Counted from the first letter of the stretch, positions 9,224-18,645 are shown. The stretch is DNA of 64,000 nucleotides from Hyphomicrobium sp. LHD-15 (GCF_031157355.1 NZ_JAVIFT010000008.1:100822-164821); one strand, 5' to 3'. Numbers and translations are program-made. The notes: generated by a model from the sequence alone, not told the origin.

Positions 9224-10012
9224 TTAGTGCGCGAGGAGCGGGAGCAGCGCCTTGGTGATGGACTGGTTGCCGGCGAGCACGTTGCCGCTGTCGAGCGCCT
9301 TGTCGCCGCCGTTGACGTCGCTGACGAGACCGCCCGCTTCGCGGACCATCACGATGCCGGCTGCCAGATCCCATGCCTTCAAACCGCGCTCCCAGTAGCC
9401 GTCGTAACGGCCGGCCGCAACATACGCGAGGTCGAGGGCGGCCGAACCCGAACGGCGCAAGCCTGCGACTTCCGTCATCACGGCCTTCATCTCGTCCATG
9501 AAACGCGGGTGTCCGGGGCGTCCTCGATGAGGAATACCGGTGACGACCACGGCGTCGGCCAGCGATTTGCGGGCGGCCACGCGGAGACGGCGTCTATCGT
9601 TCAAGAAGGCGCCTTTGCCCTTCTCGGCGGTGAACAGCTCGTCGCTCGCCGGATTATAGATGACGCCCGCTACCAGCACGCCCTCGCGCTCGAGGCCGAT
9701 CGAGATCGCGAAATGGGGAATGCCGTGCAGGAAGTTGGTGGTGCCGTCGAGCGGATCGACGATCCAGCGATGGGTTTTGTCGTCGCCTTCGATCTCGCCG
9801 CGCTCTTCCATCAGGAAGCCGTAGCCGGGGCGCGCCTTCGAAAGCTCCTTGAAGATGATGTCCTCGGCCTTGTGGTCGGCGGCCGAGACGAAGTTGGCGG
9901 GGCCTTTGACGGAGACCTGCAGGTTCTCGACCTCGCCGAAATCGCGGGCGAGCGAACGGCCCGCCTTGCGCGCGGCGGCGACCATCACGTTCATCAGGGC
10001 TGAGGCTGGCAT
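9224..10012 (-). CDS. suhB: Inositol monophosphatase family protein
   Basis: Mg2+-dependent phosphatase of the IMPase/SuhB superfamily. The 262-residue product has all metal and phosphate motifs: MEERGE (Glu69/70), DPLDGTTNF (Asp86, Asp89) and the C-terminal WDLAAG aspartate. It is the usual length. It lies downstream of the Sel1-repeat gene on the same strand, 138 bp away. It could hydrolyse myo-inositol-1-phosphate or related sugar phosphates, or act in rRNA antitermination like E. coli SuhB; the sequence does not separate these. Confidence 0.92.
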   Translation of the reverse strand: MPASALMNVMVAAARKAGRSLARDFGEVENLQVSVKGPANFVSAADHKAEDIIFKELSKARPGYGFLMEERGEIEGDDKTHRWIVDPLDGTTNFLHGIPHFAISIGLEREGVLVAGVIYNPASDELFTAEKGKGAFLNDRRRLRVAARKSLADAVVVTGIPHRGRPGHPRFMDEMKAVMTEVAGLRRSGSAALDLAYVAAGRYDGYWERGLKAWDLAAGIVMVREAGGLVSDVNGGDKALDSGNVLAGNQSITKALLPLLAH

Positions 10013-10150
10013 GATCGGCGCGATCCGAGGTGAGGGGCGGGTTTCTATCGGGGTTCGTTGGCGAGGCTCTGACGGGTTCGGGCCGGAACGTCAACCCTTT
10101 TCGCCGCCGATCGCAGCGAGGTGCTTAACGGAAAGCGGGCCAAGCCCCGA

Positions 10151-11146
10151 TCAGGGCATGATCTGCTTTCTTTCGCGCCATTCGGTCGCGGAGGTCTCGG
10201 CTTTGGTGCGGTCAGCGTCGGGGAGGGCTGCGACGTAGAGATCGAACTTGTCGTCGACGATGCCGCCGGCCTTGGCAATGTATCGCCATTTGGCGGCCTC
10301 GACGGGATCGGCGGCAACGCCCGCGCCTTCGGCATAGACATGCCCGAGCCGGTTCTGGGCGCCGGCGACGCCCTTCTCGGCTGCGGACGTGAGGTAGCTG
10401 ATGGCCTTGCCCTCGTCGGCCTTGAGACCGCGCCCCTGCAGCAGCATGACGGCATAGTCGTACTCGGCGGCGGTCAGGCCTTGAGCCGCGGCCTTGGAAC
10501 TCCAGCGGGCGGCTTCGAGAGCATCGTTGGTGACGCCTTTGCCTTCGAGGTAGAGGGCGGCCAGATCATATTGGGCGGCGGCGATGCCTTTCTGGGCCGC
10601 GTATTCGATGTGCTTTGCGGCGCGATAGAAATTCTCGGGCTTGCCGGTGCCGCGCAGGAACATCAAACCGAGATTGTAGTTGGCGAGCGCGTCGCCGGTG
10701 ACCGCAGCCTTCTCGAACATCTCGGCGGCGAGGTTCATATCCTTGGCGACGCCGCGGCCTTCGGCGAGCATCGTCCCGAGCGCGCGCATGGCGGCGATGT
10801 CGCCCAGCTCGGCGCCGCGTGCGTACCAACGTGCTGCGGTGCCCTCGTCCTTCGGCACGCCGAGGCCTTCGGCGTAGATGCGGGCAATCAAGGTGTGGGC
10901 CTGCGGATCGTCGCGGGTGGCCGCTTGCTCGGCAAGCTCGAGCGCGGTGAGGTAGCGGCCTTGATCGAAGGCGGCGTAGGCGGTGTCCTCGGCGGGAAGA
11001 GTTTTCGGCTCGCTTTGCAACGTGGGCGAGGCGGTGTTGAGCGCGCCGGGCAGATAAGGCGCGAGCGAGCCGGTGGCGAATAGCGCGCCGAGAACGCCAA
11101 CGACCAGGCCGAGAATGCCGAGGATGATGAAATGGCTCGTTTTCAC
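10151..11146 (-). CDS. Sel1-repeat (SLR/TPR) membrane-anchored protein
   Basis: 331-residue protein starting at a GTG (11144-11146) preceded by GAGGAAG. It has one N-terminal membrane helix (FIILGILGLVVGVLGALFAT) and then about seven Sel1-like repeats with the pattern A..LG..YAEG.GV..D...A..W. The solenoid probably lies in the periplasm and mediates protein contacts. The ThiE-like gene ends 11 bp upstream, so they form an operon. A much longer in-frame extension upstream is Arg-rich and is the shadow of the ThiE-like gene. Confidence 0.87.
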   Translation of the reverse strand: MKTSHFIILGILGLVVGVLGALFATGSLAPYLPGALNTASPTLQSEPKTLPAEDTAYAAFDQGRYLTALELAEQAATRDDPQAHTLIARIYAEGLGVPKDEGTAARWYARGAELGDIAAMRALGTMLAEGRGVAKDMNLAAEMFEKAAVTGDALANYNLGLMFLRGTGKPENFYRAAKHIEYAAQKGIAAAQYDLAALYLEGKGVTNDALEAARWSSKAAAQGLTAAEYDYAVMLLQGRGLKADEGKAISYLTSAAEKGVAGAQNRLGHVYAEGAGVAADPVEAAKWRYIAKAGGIVDDKFDLYVAALPDADRTKAETSATEWRERKQIMP

Positions 11147-11157
11147 GGTCGTCTTCC

Positions 11158-11814
11158 TCAGGCGGCGTCGGCGGGCGCCCGCAGGGCAGCGCGCAGGTCC
11201 GCGGCCCAAGCCGGGATCGTCGTTGCGCCGGTGGCGTCGTCGGGCAGGCGCACGGCGATGAAATCGGCGCCGGCGCGGGCGAGCTGCGCGACGTCGTCGA
11301 GGCGGTTCGCTCCGAAGGCTACGACGGGCACCACGAAGATTTCCGCCCACCACGTGACGAGTTCGGCACGTTCCTCCGCTGTGTCGGTTTCAGCCTCGGC
11401 TGCTGGAGGCTCTCCGAATGCGACGTAGTCGGCACCTGCTTCGCCAAGGGCCATGGCGTCGTGGCGCGAGAAACCTGCGTCGGCGCCGACGATGGCCTCG
11501 GCTCCGAGCGTTTTGCGGGCGGCGACGTAGGCTTCGTCGATCTCGGGACGCCACGAGAGATGAACACCGTCGGCTCCGATTGCGCGGGCGGTGACGGCGT
11601 CGTCGACGAGAAGGGCCGCAACTTTCTTCTGCTGAGCCAGCTCGACGAGCGGGCGGGCGGCGGCCTGATCGATCGTGGTGTCTTGCGGGGCGCCGAGCAC
11701 GAGCGTCACTGCGCCTGTCGCGTCGAGTGCTTCGCCGATGCGGCGCAGCCATTCGGCGCCTTGCCGTATCTCCGCCAACAGGCACAGGCCTGGTACTGCC
11801 GGTTTTTTCGTCAT
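11158..11814 (-). CDS. Thiamine phosphate synthase-like protein (ThiE/TenI superfamily)
   Basis: 218-residue TIM-barrel protein with the ThiE/TenI core (LLVDDAVTARAIGADGVHL, then GADYVAFG). ThiE normally couples HMP-PP to THZ-P. The canonical VHLGQ loop is altered to VHLSW, and the N-terminal pyrophosphate-binding LR.K motif is not evident, so true synthase activity is uncertain. It may be the degenerate paralogue often found beside class I aldolase genes in Hyphomicrobiales. It is cotranscribed with the Sel1-repeat gene. Confidence 0.78.
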   Translation of the reverse strand: MTKKPAVPGLCLLAEIRQGAEWLRRIGEALDATGAVTLVLGAPQDTTIDQAAARPLVELAQQKKVAALLVDDAVTARAIGADGVHLSWRPEIDEAYVAARKTLGAEAIVGADAGFSRHDAMALGEAGADYVAFGEPPAAEAETDTAEERAELVTWWAEIFVVPVVAFGANRLDDVAQLARAGADFIAVRLPDDATGATTIPAWAADLRAALRAPADAA

Positions 11815-12254
11815 GGGTCTCGGTGGTTGCTTTCGAGGGCGCGAGGGACGCGCGCGTCATCGGATTGGGCGGACTGTTATCTGGGCGAGCGTATCTGGCT
11901 CAATTCCGGCGGAAAAGAGACCCGCCCAGTGGAGTGTGTGGGAACCTTGGATAGAATTCCCGTACGTTATATCCGCTATATCGTCATGCTGTCTTTCTCG
12001 GTATCGTCGAGCCTCGCGAATCTGGCGTTAAGCAAGGCGCTAGAGGGAGTTAGCCCGCAAGCCCAATCAGTTAGCGGTTTCGCAGCGACGGGTGAACGCA
12101 GGGTGGGGGATAAGCCGCCGTTAAGGTTGGCCGTGTCCCTGAGGGCGCAAGGGCATGAAATCGCCATGCTGTGTCCGCACTCCTCGCGGATTGGTGCTGA
12201 GGGTTTGCCGAAGATTTACGGGGTGCCGCGTCTCACTTTGACGGAGCTGATTTG
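11815..12254. other. 440-bp intergenic region, divergent promoters
   Basis: Gap between the minus-strand ThiE-like gene and the plus-strand L,D-transpeptidase. A comparatively AT-rich patch (TTATATCCGCTATATCG near 11968-11984) could hold a promoter. ORFs crossing it are continuations of reading frames from the ThiE-like gene. I see no gene, RNA or clear repeat in it. Confidence 0.5.
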
Positions 12255-14456
12255 ATGCTCACGATCGTTTTCCCGCGCTCATCTTTCCTGGGTTTGGCCG
12301 CCGGGCTCGCTGCGACGACAGTTATCGCTTCCGGCGCCGGTGCGCAGACAACGGCAGCGGAAACGCCACCGGCGGCGCAGGCGGTTCCCGCTGCTTCTTC
12401 CTCGGCCACCTCGTCTCCATCTGCTACGCCGGCCGAAACGTCGGCTTTGCCCAATTCGGGCAGTTCGGCTGAGGCTCCAAAGAATTCCGAAGCCGGTGCC
12501 GTGGCCAACGCCGTGGCACCTTCGGCTCCTGCGGCGGCGCCTTCCTCTCCTAGCGCTGCGCCTACTACGCCAGCCGCAACGCCGGCTCCCGCTGCCGCAA
12601 GCGAAGCGCCAGCCAGTGCGCCGGCAGCGCCCGCTGCTGCCGCGCCATCCTCCACAACTCCGGCTGCCGCAACGGCTGCTCCTGCGGCGCCCGCGCCTGC
12701 AACCCAGGCTGCAACGCCACCACCAGCTCCGCCCGCCGTCGATCCGATCACTCTTGCCACGCGCACGTGGCTCGGCACATCCGCCAACACCGGCAAGGTC
12801 GCCAAGGATGACGTAGCCGCTGCGGTCGCGTTCTATGAGGCACGCACCGAGGGGCCGCTGTGGATCGAAGGCAGCGGCTTCAATGCCAAGGCCAAGAGCG
12901 CAATCGCTGAAGTGAAGAAGGCCGAGGATTGGGGACTTTCCGCATCGGCGTTCGATTTGCCCTCTCTTGCCGAATCCTCCCCTTCGACCGACGCGCTTGC
13001 AGCGGCCGAAGGCAAGCTGACGCTCGAGCTTCTCAAGTATGCGCGGTTTGCGAAGGGCGGGCGGATCAATCCGCAGTCGATCAGCCGCATCAACGACGTG
13101 ACGCCTCCAATCAAAGATCCCAAGGTCGTGCTCACGGATTTGGCTGGGACGGCTTCTCCGGATGCTTATCTACGTGGGCTTCAGCCGACGCATCCGCAGT
13201 TCCTGCAGCTGCAGAAGGCCTTGCTCAAGGCGCGCGGCCCGGCCGAGCCCGAAGTCGAAATCGATCCGGCGCTGAAGGTGCTGGTGCCCTCTACGAAGGC
13301 AACGCTGAAGAAAGGCGCGGATGCGCCTGAGGTCGCGCTGCTCCGCCAGCGTCTCAAGGTTCCGGCTGAGGCCGGCGCCAAGGAGACGCTGTTCGACGAC
13401 AAGCTCGAGCTGGCGCTCAAGGCCTATCAGGTCGAGCGTGGGCTCACGGCCAATGGCCAGCTTTCGAAGGCCACGCGCACGGCGCTCAACAAGGAGGTCG
13501 ATGCGCACCGCAAGCCCGATCCCGAGCGCGGCACGCAGCTCATCGTGATCAACATGGAGCGCTGGCGGTGGATGCCGGATAGCCTCGGCAGCACCTACGT
13601 GTGGAACAACATTCCCGAATATACGACGCGCACCATCAAGAACGGCGAGGTGATCTTCAAGGAGCGGATCATCGTCGGTCTGCCGCAGTGGGCGACGCCG
13701 GTGTTCTCCGAGACCATGAAGACGGTCGTGTTCAATCCGTCGTGGGGCATGCCGGACGGCATCAAGACCCGCGAGCTGGCGCCGCGGCTGCGCTCGGCCG
13801 GCGGCGGCTTCCTGTTCTTCGGCGGCGGCGGCGGCGGAAACATCATTCGTGCCTACGGGCTCGACGTCTATCGCGGGGGTCGGAAGATCGATCCCGACAG
13901 CGTCGACTGGACCACGGCAGATGTTCGCAACTACAGCTTCATACAGCCATCGGGCGGCAAGAACCCGCTCGGAACCGTGAAGTTCCTGTTCCCGAACAAG
14001 CACGACGTCTACATGCACGACACCATCGAGCGCTCTCTGTTCGAGCAGCCGAACCGGGCGCTGTCGCATGGGTGCATCCGCGTGCGCAATCCGAGGCAGT
14101 TCGCGGAGATCATGATCGCGGAAGGCAACGGTCTCAGCGCCGATCAGGCTTCCGCCATCGCGTCCGGCGGCGGCGACGTGAAGCTCAAGAATCCGATCCC
14201 CGTCCACATGACCTACTTCACCGCGGTGGCGGACGAGAACGGACACGTTTCCACGTTCGGCGATCTTTACGGATACGATGGCCGGTTGTCGGCAGCGCTT
14301 ACCGGCAAGACGCTGCGCCTCGAGCCTGCGGTCGAGATGTCGTCTTCCGATCAGGGGACGGCGCCAGCGAGCAATGCGCAGGCGGCGAAAAAGAAGAAGT
14401 ACAAGGCTGGTCCCGACAACCTGGCGGATGCCATTGCCGGCTTCTGGATGAACTGA
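12255..14456 (+). CDS. L,D-transpeptidase with long Ala/Pro-rich linker
   Basis: Periplasmic enzyme that makes 3-3 cross-links in peptidoglycan or attaches proteins to it. The 733-residue product starts at the ATG at 12255, one codon inside a TTG. It has a signal peptide (about 1-31), a low-complexity Ala/Pro/Ser linker (about 32-160), a YcbB-like scaffold domain, a PG_binding_1 domain (GADAPEVALLRQRL, about 355-410) and a YkuD catalytic domain with HDT and SHGCIRV (nucleophile Cys607). The architecture matches YcbB/LdtD. The linker is unusually long for the family. It is monocistronic with its own terminator. Confidence 0.93.
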   Translation: MLTIVFPRSSFLGLAAGLAATTVIASGAGAQTTAAETPPAAQAVPAASSSATSSPSATPAETSALPNSGSSAEAPKNSEAGAVANAVAPSAPAAAPSSPSAAPTTPAATPAPAAASEAPASAPAAPAAAAPSSTTPAAATAAPAAPAPATQAATPPPAPPAVDPITLATRTWLGTSANTGKVAKDDVAAAVAFYEARTEGPLWIEGSGFNAKAKSAIAEVKKAEDWGLSASAFDLPSLAESSPSTDALAAAEGKLTLELLKYARFAKGGRINPQSISRINDVTPPIKDPKVVLTDLAGTASPDAYLRGLQPTHPQFLQLQKALLKARGPAEPEVEIDPALKVLVPSTKATLKKGADAPEVALLRQRLKVPAEAGAKETLFDDKLELALKAYQVERGLTANGQLSKATRTALNKEVDAHRKPDPERGTQLIVINMERWRWMPDSLGSTYVWNNIPEYTTRTIKNGEVIFKERIIVGLPQWATPVFSETMKTVVFNPSWGMPDGIKTRELAPRLRSAGGGFLFFGGGGGGNIIRAYGLDVYRGGRKIDPDSVDWTTADVRNYSFIQPSGGKNPLGTVKFLFPNKHDVYMHDTIERSLFEQPNRALSHGCIRVRNPRQFAEIMIAEGNGLSADQASAIASGGGDVKLKNPIPVHMTYFTAVADENGHVSTFGDLYGYDGRLSAALTGKTLRLEPAVEMSSSDQGTAPASNAQAAKKKKYKAGPDNLADAIAGFWMN

Positions 14457-14485
14457 GCCTTTCGGTTCGAAGCTATTCAATCTTG

Positions 14486-14520
14486 CGCGCCGGATCGAAA
14501 GGTCCGGCGCGTTTCGTTTT
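14486..14520 (+). terminator. Rho-independent terminator of the L,D-transpeptidase gene
   Basis: CGCGCCGGA (14486-14494) pairs perfectly with TCCGGCGCG (14503-14511) over an 8-nt loop, then TTTCGTTTT. It lies 30 bp after the stop codon. Confidence 0.9.
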
Positions 14521-14594
14521 GAGTGGCGCATTGGCGAATGAAAAGGCGTGCGCGAGCATAAGCGTCCCACACGCAATCAGGCCGTCGAATGCAA

Positions 14595-14629
14595 TCAAGG
14601 CGCAACGAGGGGGGCTCGTCGCGCCTTGA
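14595..14629. repeat. Isolated long hairpin
   Basis: TCAAGGCGC..ACGAG and CTCGT.GCGCCTTGA form an inverted repeat around a G-rich loop, between the convergent L,D-transpeptidase and aldolase genes. There is no T-run on either side, so it is not a standard terminator. It could be an RNA-stabilising 3' structure for the aldolase transcript. Confidence 0.5.
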
Positions 14630-14713
14630 TATTTGGCCTTCGTTCCATTGGCCCGAAGGTAAGGGAACAACGGGCGGGGACCGGTTTGGTTCCCTCGCTC
14701 CGAAATTTTTCGC

Positions 14714-15748
14714 TCAGGCGGCCTTTTCGAGCTTCGCATCCCACTTGCCGAGGGCGGCAAGGCTGTTCATGCGGGCACGATGCGTGAAGGCGCGCTGCCC
14801 GGCGGCGACGTTCTCCGACTTTCCACCCCAAGCGGTGAGGGCTGCGGCCTGCAACGCGCGGCCGTAGGAGAAGGTCAGAGCCCAGGGCAGATTTCCTGCC
14901 GCGTTCATCAGTGAAAGATGCTGGGTCGCGATTTCATCCGACTGGCCACCCGAGAGGAAGGCGATGCCGGGGACGGAGGTGGGAACCGTCGACTTCAGGC
15001 AGCGCAGCGTCTTTTCGGCGACTTCCTCGGCGGAAGCCTGCTTGGCCGACTTCTGGCCGGCGATCACCATGTTCGGCTTCAGGATCATGCCTTCGAGTTC
15101 GACGCGGGCGTCGTAGAGTTCGCGGAACACGGTGCGCAGCGTCCACTCGGTGACGCGATAGCACTCGTCGATGTCATGACCCGCATGCTCGCCGTCCATC
15201 AGCACTTCCGGCTCGACGATCGGAACGATGCCGGCCTCCTGGCAAAGGATGGCGTAACGGGCGAGGGCGTGGGCGTTGGCCTTGACGCAGTTCCAGGTGG
15301 GAAGGCCATCGGCGATGGTGATGACGGCGCGCCATTTGGCGAAGCGGGCGCCGAGCTTGTGGTACTCCGCGAGGCGCTCACGCAGGCCGTCGAGGCCTTC
15401 GGTGATGGTTTCGATCTTGGAGGTTGGGCCCGCAAGCGGCTTGGCGCCGACGTCGACCTTGATACCGGGAATGGAGCCAGCGGCTTTCATGACTTCGACG
15501 AGCGTGGTGCCGTCCTTGGCCTTCTGGCGGATGGTCTCATCATACAGGATGACGCCCGAGACGTAGTTCTTCATCGCGTCGTTGGCGCGGAACAGCATCT
15601 CGCGATAGTCGCGGCGGGTGTCCTCAGTCGAGGTGACGCCGATCTTGTCGAAGCGCTTCTTGATGGTGCCGGAGCTTTCGTCGGCGGCCAGAATGCCTTT
15701 GCCGGGCGCTACCATGGCTTGTGCGATGTCTGCGAGCTTCTCGGTCAT
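14714..15748 (-). CDS. Fructose-bisphosphate aldolase, class I
   Basis: Reversibly cleaves fructose 1,6-bisphosphate into DHAP and glyceraldehyde 3-phosphate through a Schiff base. The 344-residue product carries ADESSGTIKKRF near the N-terminus, EPEVLMDGEH, and the Schiff-base lysine in ILKPNMV. The C-terminal FSYGRALQ phosphate loop is present. The length suits metazoan-type class I aldolases, which are common in Hyphomicrobiales. It is a single-gene unit between convergent and tandem neighbours. Confidence 0.95.
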   Translation of the reverse strand: MTEKLADIAQAMVAPGKGILAADESSGTIKKRFDKIGVTSTEDTRRDYREMLFRANDAMKNYVSGVILYDETIRQKAKDGTTLVEVMKAAGSIPGIKVDVGAKPLAGPTSKIETITEGLDGLRERLAEYHKLGARFAKWRAVITIADGLPTWNCVKANAHALARYAILCQEAGIVPIVEPEVLMDGEHAGHDIDECYRVTEWTLRTVFRELYDARVELEGMILKPNMVIAGQKSAKQASAEEVAEKTLRCLKSTVPTSVPGIAFLSGGQSDEIATQHLSLMNAAGNLPWALTFSYGRALQAAALTAWGGKSENVAAGQRAFTHRARMNSLAALGKWDAKLEKAA

Positions 15749-15822
15749 GTGCCTCTCGTCCCGTTCGTTCTCTTCTGGTTCATTTCGAATGCGCCTGATC
15801 GTGCGTGCGACCTGCGGCGCGT

Positions 15823-16572
15823 TTATGCGGCCGTGAGTTTCTTCAACACTTCCTCCGACACCTCGAAGTTGGCGAAAACGTTCTGAACGTCGTCGTCGTC
15901 TTCCAGGGCGGCAATCAGCTTCATGATGGATTCAGCGTTGTCCTCGTCCACCTCGGTGCTGAGATTTGGTTTCCAAACGGCTTTGACGCTTTCGGGTTCA
16001 CCGAGTTTTTCCTCGAGTGCGGCCGCGATCGTGCCGAGGCTGTCGAATGAGCAGGTCACGAGGTGGCCGGAAGCGTCCGACACGGCATCGTCGGCGCCGG
16101 CGTCGATGGCGGCTTCGAGCACGCTGTCGGGCGAACCCGCGGCCGTCTTGAAGCGAATTTCTCCGACATGCTGGAACATGTGAGCGACGGCCCCGGTGGC
16201 GGCGAGGTTGCCGCCGTGTTTCGTGAAGACCGCGCGGACGGCGCCGCCGGTGCGATTGCGGTTATCGGTCAATGCTTCGGCGATGACGGCAACGCCGCCC
16301 GGCGCATAGCCTTCGTAGCGGATGGTTTCGTAGGCTTCGCTATCGCCGCCCTGCGCCTTCTTGATGGCGCGCTCGATGTTGTCTTTCGGCATGTTTTCGG
16401 CGCGGGCCGTCTGGATGGCGAGACGCAGGCGGGGGTTCATGGCGGGGTCGGGCATGCCGGACTTGGCCGCCACCGTGATTTCACGCGCGAACTTGGCGAA
16501 CATCTTGGCCCGGGCCGCATCCTTGCGCCCCTTCTTGTGCATGATGTTCTTGAATGCTGAATGGCCGGCCAT
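15823..16572 (-). CDS. YebC/PmpR family regulator (TACO1-like)
   Basis: 249-residue YebC-family protein. The family acts as a DNA-binding regulator in some bacteria and, in recent work, as a translation factor that relieves ribosome stalling at proline stretches. MAGHS.F.NI.H.K..(D).R is present at the N-terminus, with IERAIKKA and the [10 protein letters not shown] block in the middle. Length is typical. In many bacteria yebC abuts ruvC; here ruvCAB lies about 5.4 kb away on the opposite strand. The aldolase gene follows 74 bp downstream on the same strand. Confidence 0.95.
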   Translation of the reverse strand: MAGHSAFKNIMHKKGRKDAARAKMFAKFAREITVAAKSGMPDPAMNPRLRLAIQTARAENMPKDNIERAIKKAQGGDSEAYETIRYEGYAPGGVAVIAEALTDNRNRTGGAVRAVFTKHGGNLAATGAVAHMFQHVGEIRFKTAAGSPDSVLEAAIDAGADDAVSDASGHLVTCSFDSLGTIAAALEEKLGEPESVKAVWKPNLSTEVDEDNAESIMKLIAALEDDDDVQNVFANFEVSEEVLKKLTAA

Positions 16573-16970
16573 GTTCGTTTCCGAGGCTGTTTTCTGGTTT
16601 GCTGATTGTTTCGATCAGGGGGGTGTGCTTTGCGTCCGATTTAATGAGCGGCCGTCTGGCGCCGGTCAACCCCCCTAAGGGCTCGAAAACGGCCTAAATC
16701 AGGGACAGTCATCCGGTTTTCGAGGGTGGGCAGATACCCGGCAAAGGTGGCGAGGTTGCGGACTTTTCGAGCGAACTGTTGCCTTTGCAATCACAAAATC
16801 ACCCCTGGCGCCATCTCGCGGGGCTGAATAGAATCAATTAAGATTTACGCCATACCGCCAATGCCCAATCGCGGACAGGGTGAGCATGCTCATCGTTGCG
16901 CTGAGGGCGGGATAATCCCCCTCCTCAAGCGGTTGCCATAGATACTCTCTCAATCTCTCTCGAGTTTCTC
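16573..16970. other. 398-bp intergenic region with one inverted repeat
   Basis: No gene is supported between yebC and the YmdB-type gene. CTCGAAAAC (16682-16690) and GTTTTCGAG (16716-16724) form a 9-bp inverted repeat with a 25-nt loop, and may be a regulatory or terminator-like structure. The remainder has a pyrimidine-rich stretch (CTCTCTCAATCTCTCTCGAG) just after the downstream gene's stop. Confidence 0.45.
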
Positions 16971-17795
16971 TCACTCGATCCAAAAGAGCGGCTCGGCAGG
17001 CTCCAAAACGCCTCCGAGCCGCAAACTTTTTACGCGCACCGCAAGGCCTGTCTTGTCGTCGATCTCGACGGCGAGTCCGGACACCGTGGCGGGGCCTAGG
17101 GCGGGCTCGAAGCGCTCGCGCGGCAAGCGCGTGAGGAAGCGGTTCAGCGGTTCGTCGGTGTCCATGCCGAGCACGGAATTGTAGTCGCCGCACATACCGG
17201 CATCCGACATGTAAGCGGTGCCGCTCGGCAGGATGCGCTCGTCTGCGGTCGGCGTGTGGGTGTGGGTGCCGACGACGACGCTGACGCGTCCGTCGACGAA
17301 ATAGCCGAGCGCCTGTTTCTCGCTCGTCGCTTCGGCGTGAAAGTCGACGAGGATCACGTCGGCGCCGGATTTCAGGCCGCAGGTGGTGATCTCGCGGTCG
17401 ATGGCGCGGAACGGGCAATCGAGCTCGGTCATGAAGACGCGGCCCATGGCGTTGATCACGAGAACATCGGCGCCGTTCTTGGCTTTCAGCATGGCGGCGC
17501 CGCGTCCGGGCGTGCCGGGTGGGAAGTTGATCGGGCGGATCAGCCGTTCCTGGCGGCCGATGAAGACGAGAGTGTCCTTCTGATCGAAGGCGTGATTGCC
17601 GAGCGTGACGGCATCGGCCCCGGCGTCGATCAGCTCCTGATGGATGGCTTCGGTGATGCCGAAGCCGCCAGCCGCGTTCTCGCCGTTGATGACGACGAAA
17701 TCGAGTTTATAGCGCTCGCGCAGGCGAGGGATGGCCTCGACCGCGGCCTTGCGGCCGGCGCGGCCGACGATGTCTCCGAGGAACAGAAGGCGCAT
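16971..17795 (-). CDS. YmdB-family metallophosphoesterase (TIGR00282)
   Basis: 274-residue calcineurin-like phosphoesterase. The metal-site residues of YmdB are visible: Asp8 (LGDIVG), Glu39-Asn40 (INGENAAGG), GNHAFD, DFHAEATSEK and GTHTHTPTAD. The B. subtilis relative hydrolyses cyclic nucleotides and affects biofilm choice; the role in alphaproteobacteria is not established. It lies 13 bp after the 5-FCL gene on the same strand, forming an operon. Confidence 0.93.
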   Translation of the reverse strand: MRLLFLGDIVGRAGRKAAVEAIPRLRERYKLDFVVINGENAAGGFGITEAIHQELIDAGADAVTLGNHAFDQKDTLVFIGRQERLIRPINFPPGTPGRGAAMLKAKNGADVLVINAMGRVFMTELDCPFRAIDREITTCGLKSGADVILVDFHAEATSEKQALGYFVDGRVSVVVGTHTHTPTADERILPSGTAYMSDAGMCGDYNSVLGMDTDEPLNRFLTRLPRERFEPALGPATVSGLAVEIDDKTGLAVRVKSLRLGGVLEPAEPLFWIE

Positions 17796-17808
17796 CAGTT
17801 TTTCTTCT

Positions 17809-18408
17809 TCATGCCGAACAGCGGAGGGGGCCGGACGGCGTCAGGATCCAGTCGAGGCGTTCGTCATAGTCGACATGGGGGACGGCGTCGACCCGCTGCT
17901 CGTCGAAGGCGATGCCGATCGAGACGACAGGCTTAAGGGCGCGTAGCCGCGCGAGGGTGCGGTCGTAGAAGCCGCCGCCATAACCGAGCCGATAGCCCAC
18001 AGCGTCGAACGCGAGCAGGGGGCCGAGCACGATATCCGGATCGACGGCCGGGGCTTCGGGCAGGGGCTCGCGGATACCCCAGGTGGTTTCGGCGAGCGGG
18101 TCTCCCGGCTTCCAGGCGCGAAACACCAGGGGCTTTCCTTTGCCCTCCATCACCGGAAGGCAAAGGCTGTAGCCTTCTCCCAGCAGGCGGCGCATGAGCG
18201 GCGCGGGATCGATCTCCTCGCCGATGGTGAGAAAGCCCGACACGATGGCGGGCGCGGGTTTGCCCGCGAAAGCAATGCCATGGCGCGCGATGTCGTCAGG
18301 GGCTTCGGCGCCGAGCTCGGCGAACGCTTCCTTCCGCGCGAGCTTCGCTGCGCGGCGCATCTGTTTCTTCTGGTCGTCGACCGATGTCGGGGGAGCAGGG
18401 TTGTCCAA
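17809..18408 (-). CDS. 5-formyltetrahydrofolate cyclo-ligase
   Basis: Converts 5-formyl-THF to 5,10-methenyl-THF using ATP, returning stored folate to the one-carbon pool. The 199-residue product has an Arg/Lys-rich N-terminal helix (KKQMRRAAKLARK), the catalytic GYGGGFYDR motif and the IGIAFDEQ strand. Upstream on the same strand lies a 6S RNA-like transcript, the conserved proteobacterial arrangement (ssrS-fau/ygfA). A YmdB-type gene follows 13 bp downstream. Confidence 0.95.
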   Translation of the reverse strand: MDNPAPPTSVDDQKKQMRRAAKLARKEAFAELGAEAPDDIARHGIAFAGKPAPAIVSGFLTIGEEIDPAPLMRRLLGEGYSLCLPVMEGKGKPLVFRAWKPGDPLAETTWGIREPLPEAPAVDPDIVLGPLLAFDAVGYRLGYGGGFYDRTLARLRALKPVVSIGIAFDEQRVDAVPHVDYDERLDWILTPSGPLRCSA

Positions 18409-18491
18409 GGCGCGTCCGCGGTTGGATGGCGCGATCGCCTCGAAACGGGCGGTCCGTGCCGGCTCTTATAGGAAAGTGCCGCGGTGGCCGT

Positions 18492-18645
18492 TGGAACGTT
18501 GATCTCGCCGGGTCCCTACAAATGTAAGGTGGGCGCCATATGTCCGGGACCACGGTCCCGGCCAGGGACAGCTCCCAGGCAGATCTTATAGGCCCTGGAG
18601 AATATTTGTTCCTGACGAGCCCCGCAGCCAGATCAACATAGGGGC
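18492..18645 (-). ncRNA. ssrS: Candidate 6S RNA
   Basis: No ORF fits the 259-bp gap upstream of the 5-FCL gene, the classic site of 6S RNA. On the minus strand GTTGATCT (18637-18630) pairs perfectly with AGATCAAC (18505-18498), closing about 130 nt that fold into a long interrupted rod. AACAAAT/ATTTGT flank a possible central bubble. The distal part has CCAGGG/CCCTGG and a perfect CCGGGACC/GGTCCCGG hairpin. The size (about 150 nt) and rod shape fit 6S RNA, which binds RNA polymerase-sigma70. The ends are approximate, and no covariance search was possible. Confidence 0.7.

Noticed and set aside
13170..14576. 468-codon ORF antisense to the L,D-transpeptidase
   Set aside because: No domain match; the sense strand holds the catalytic SHGCIRV motif.
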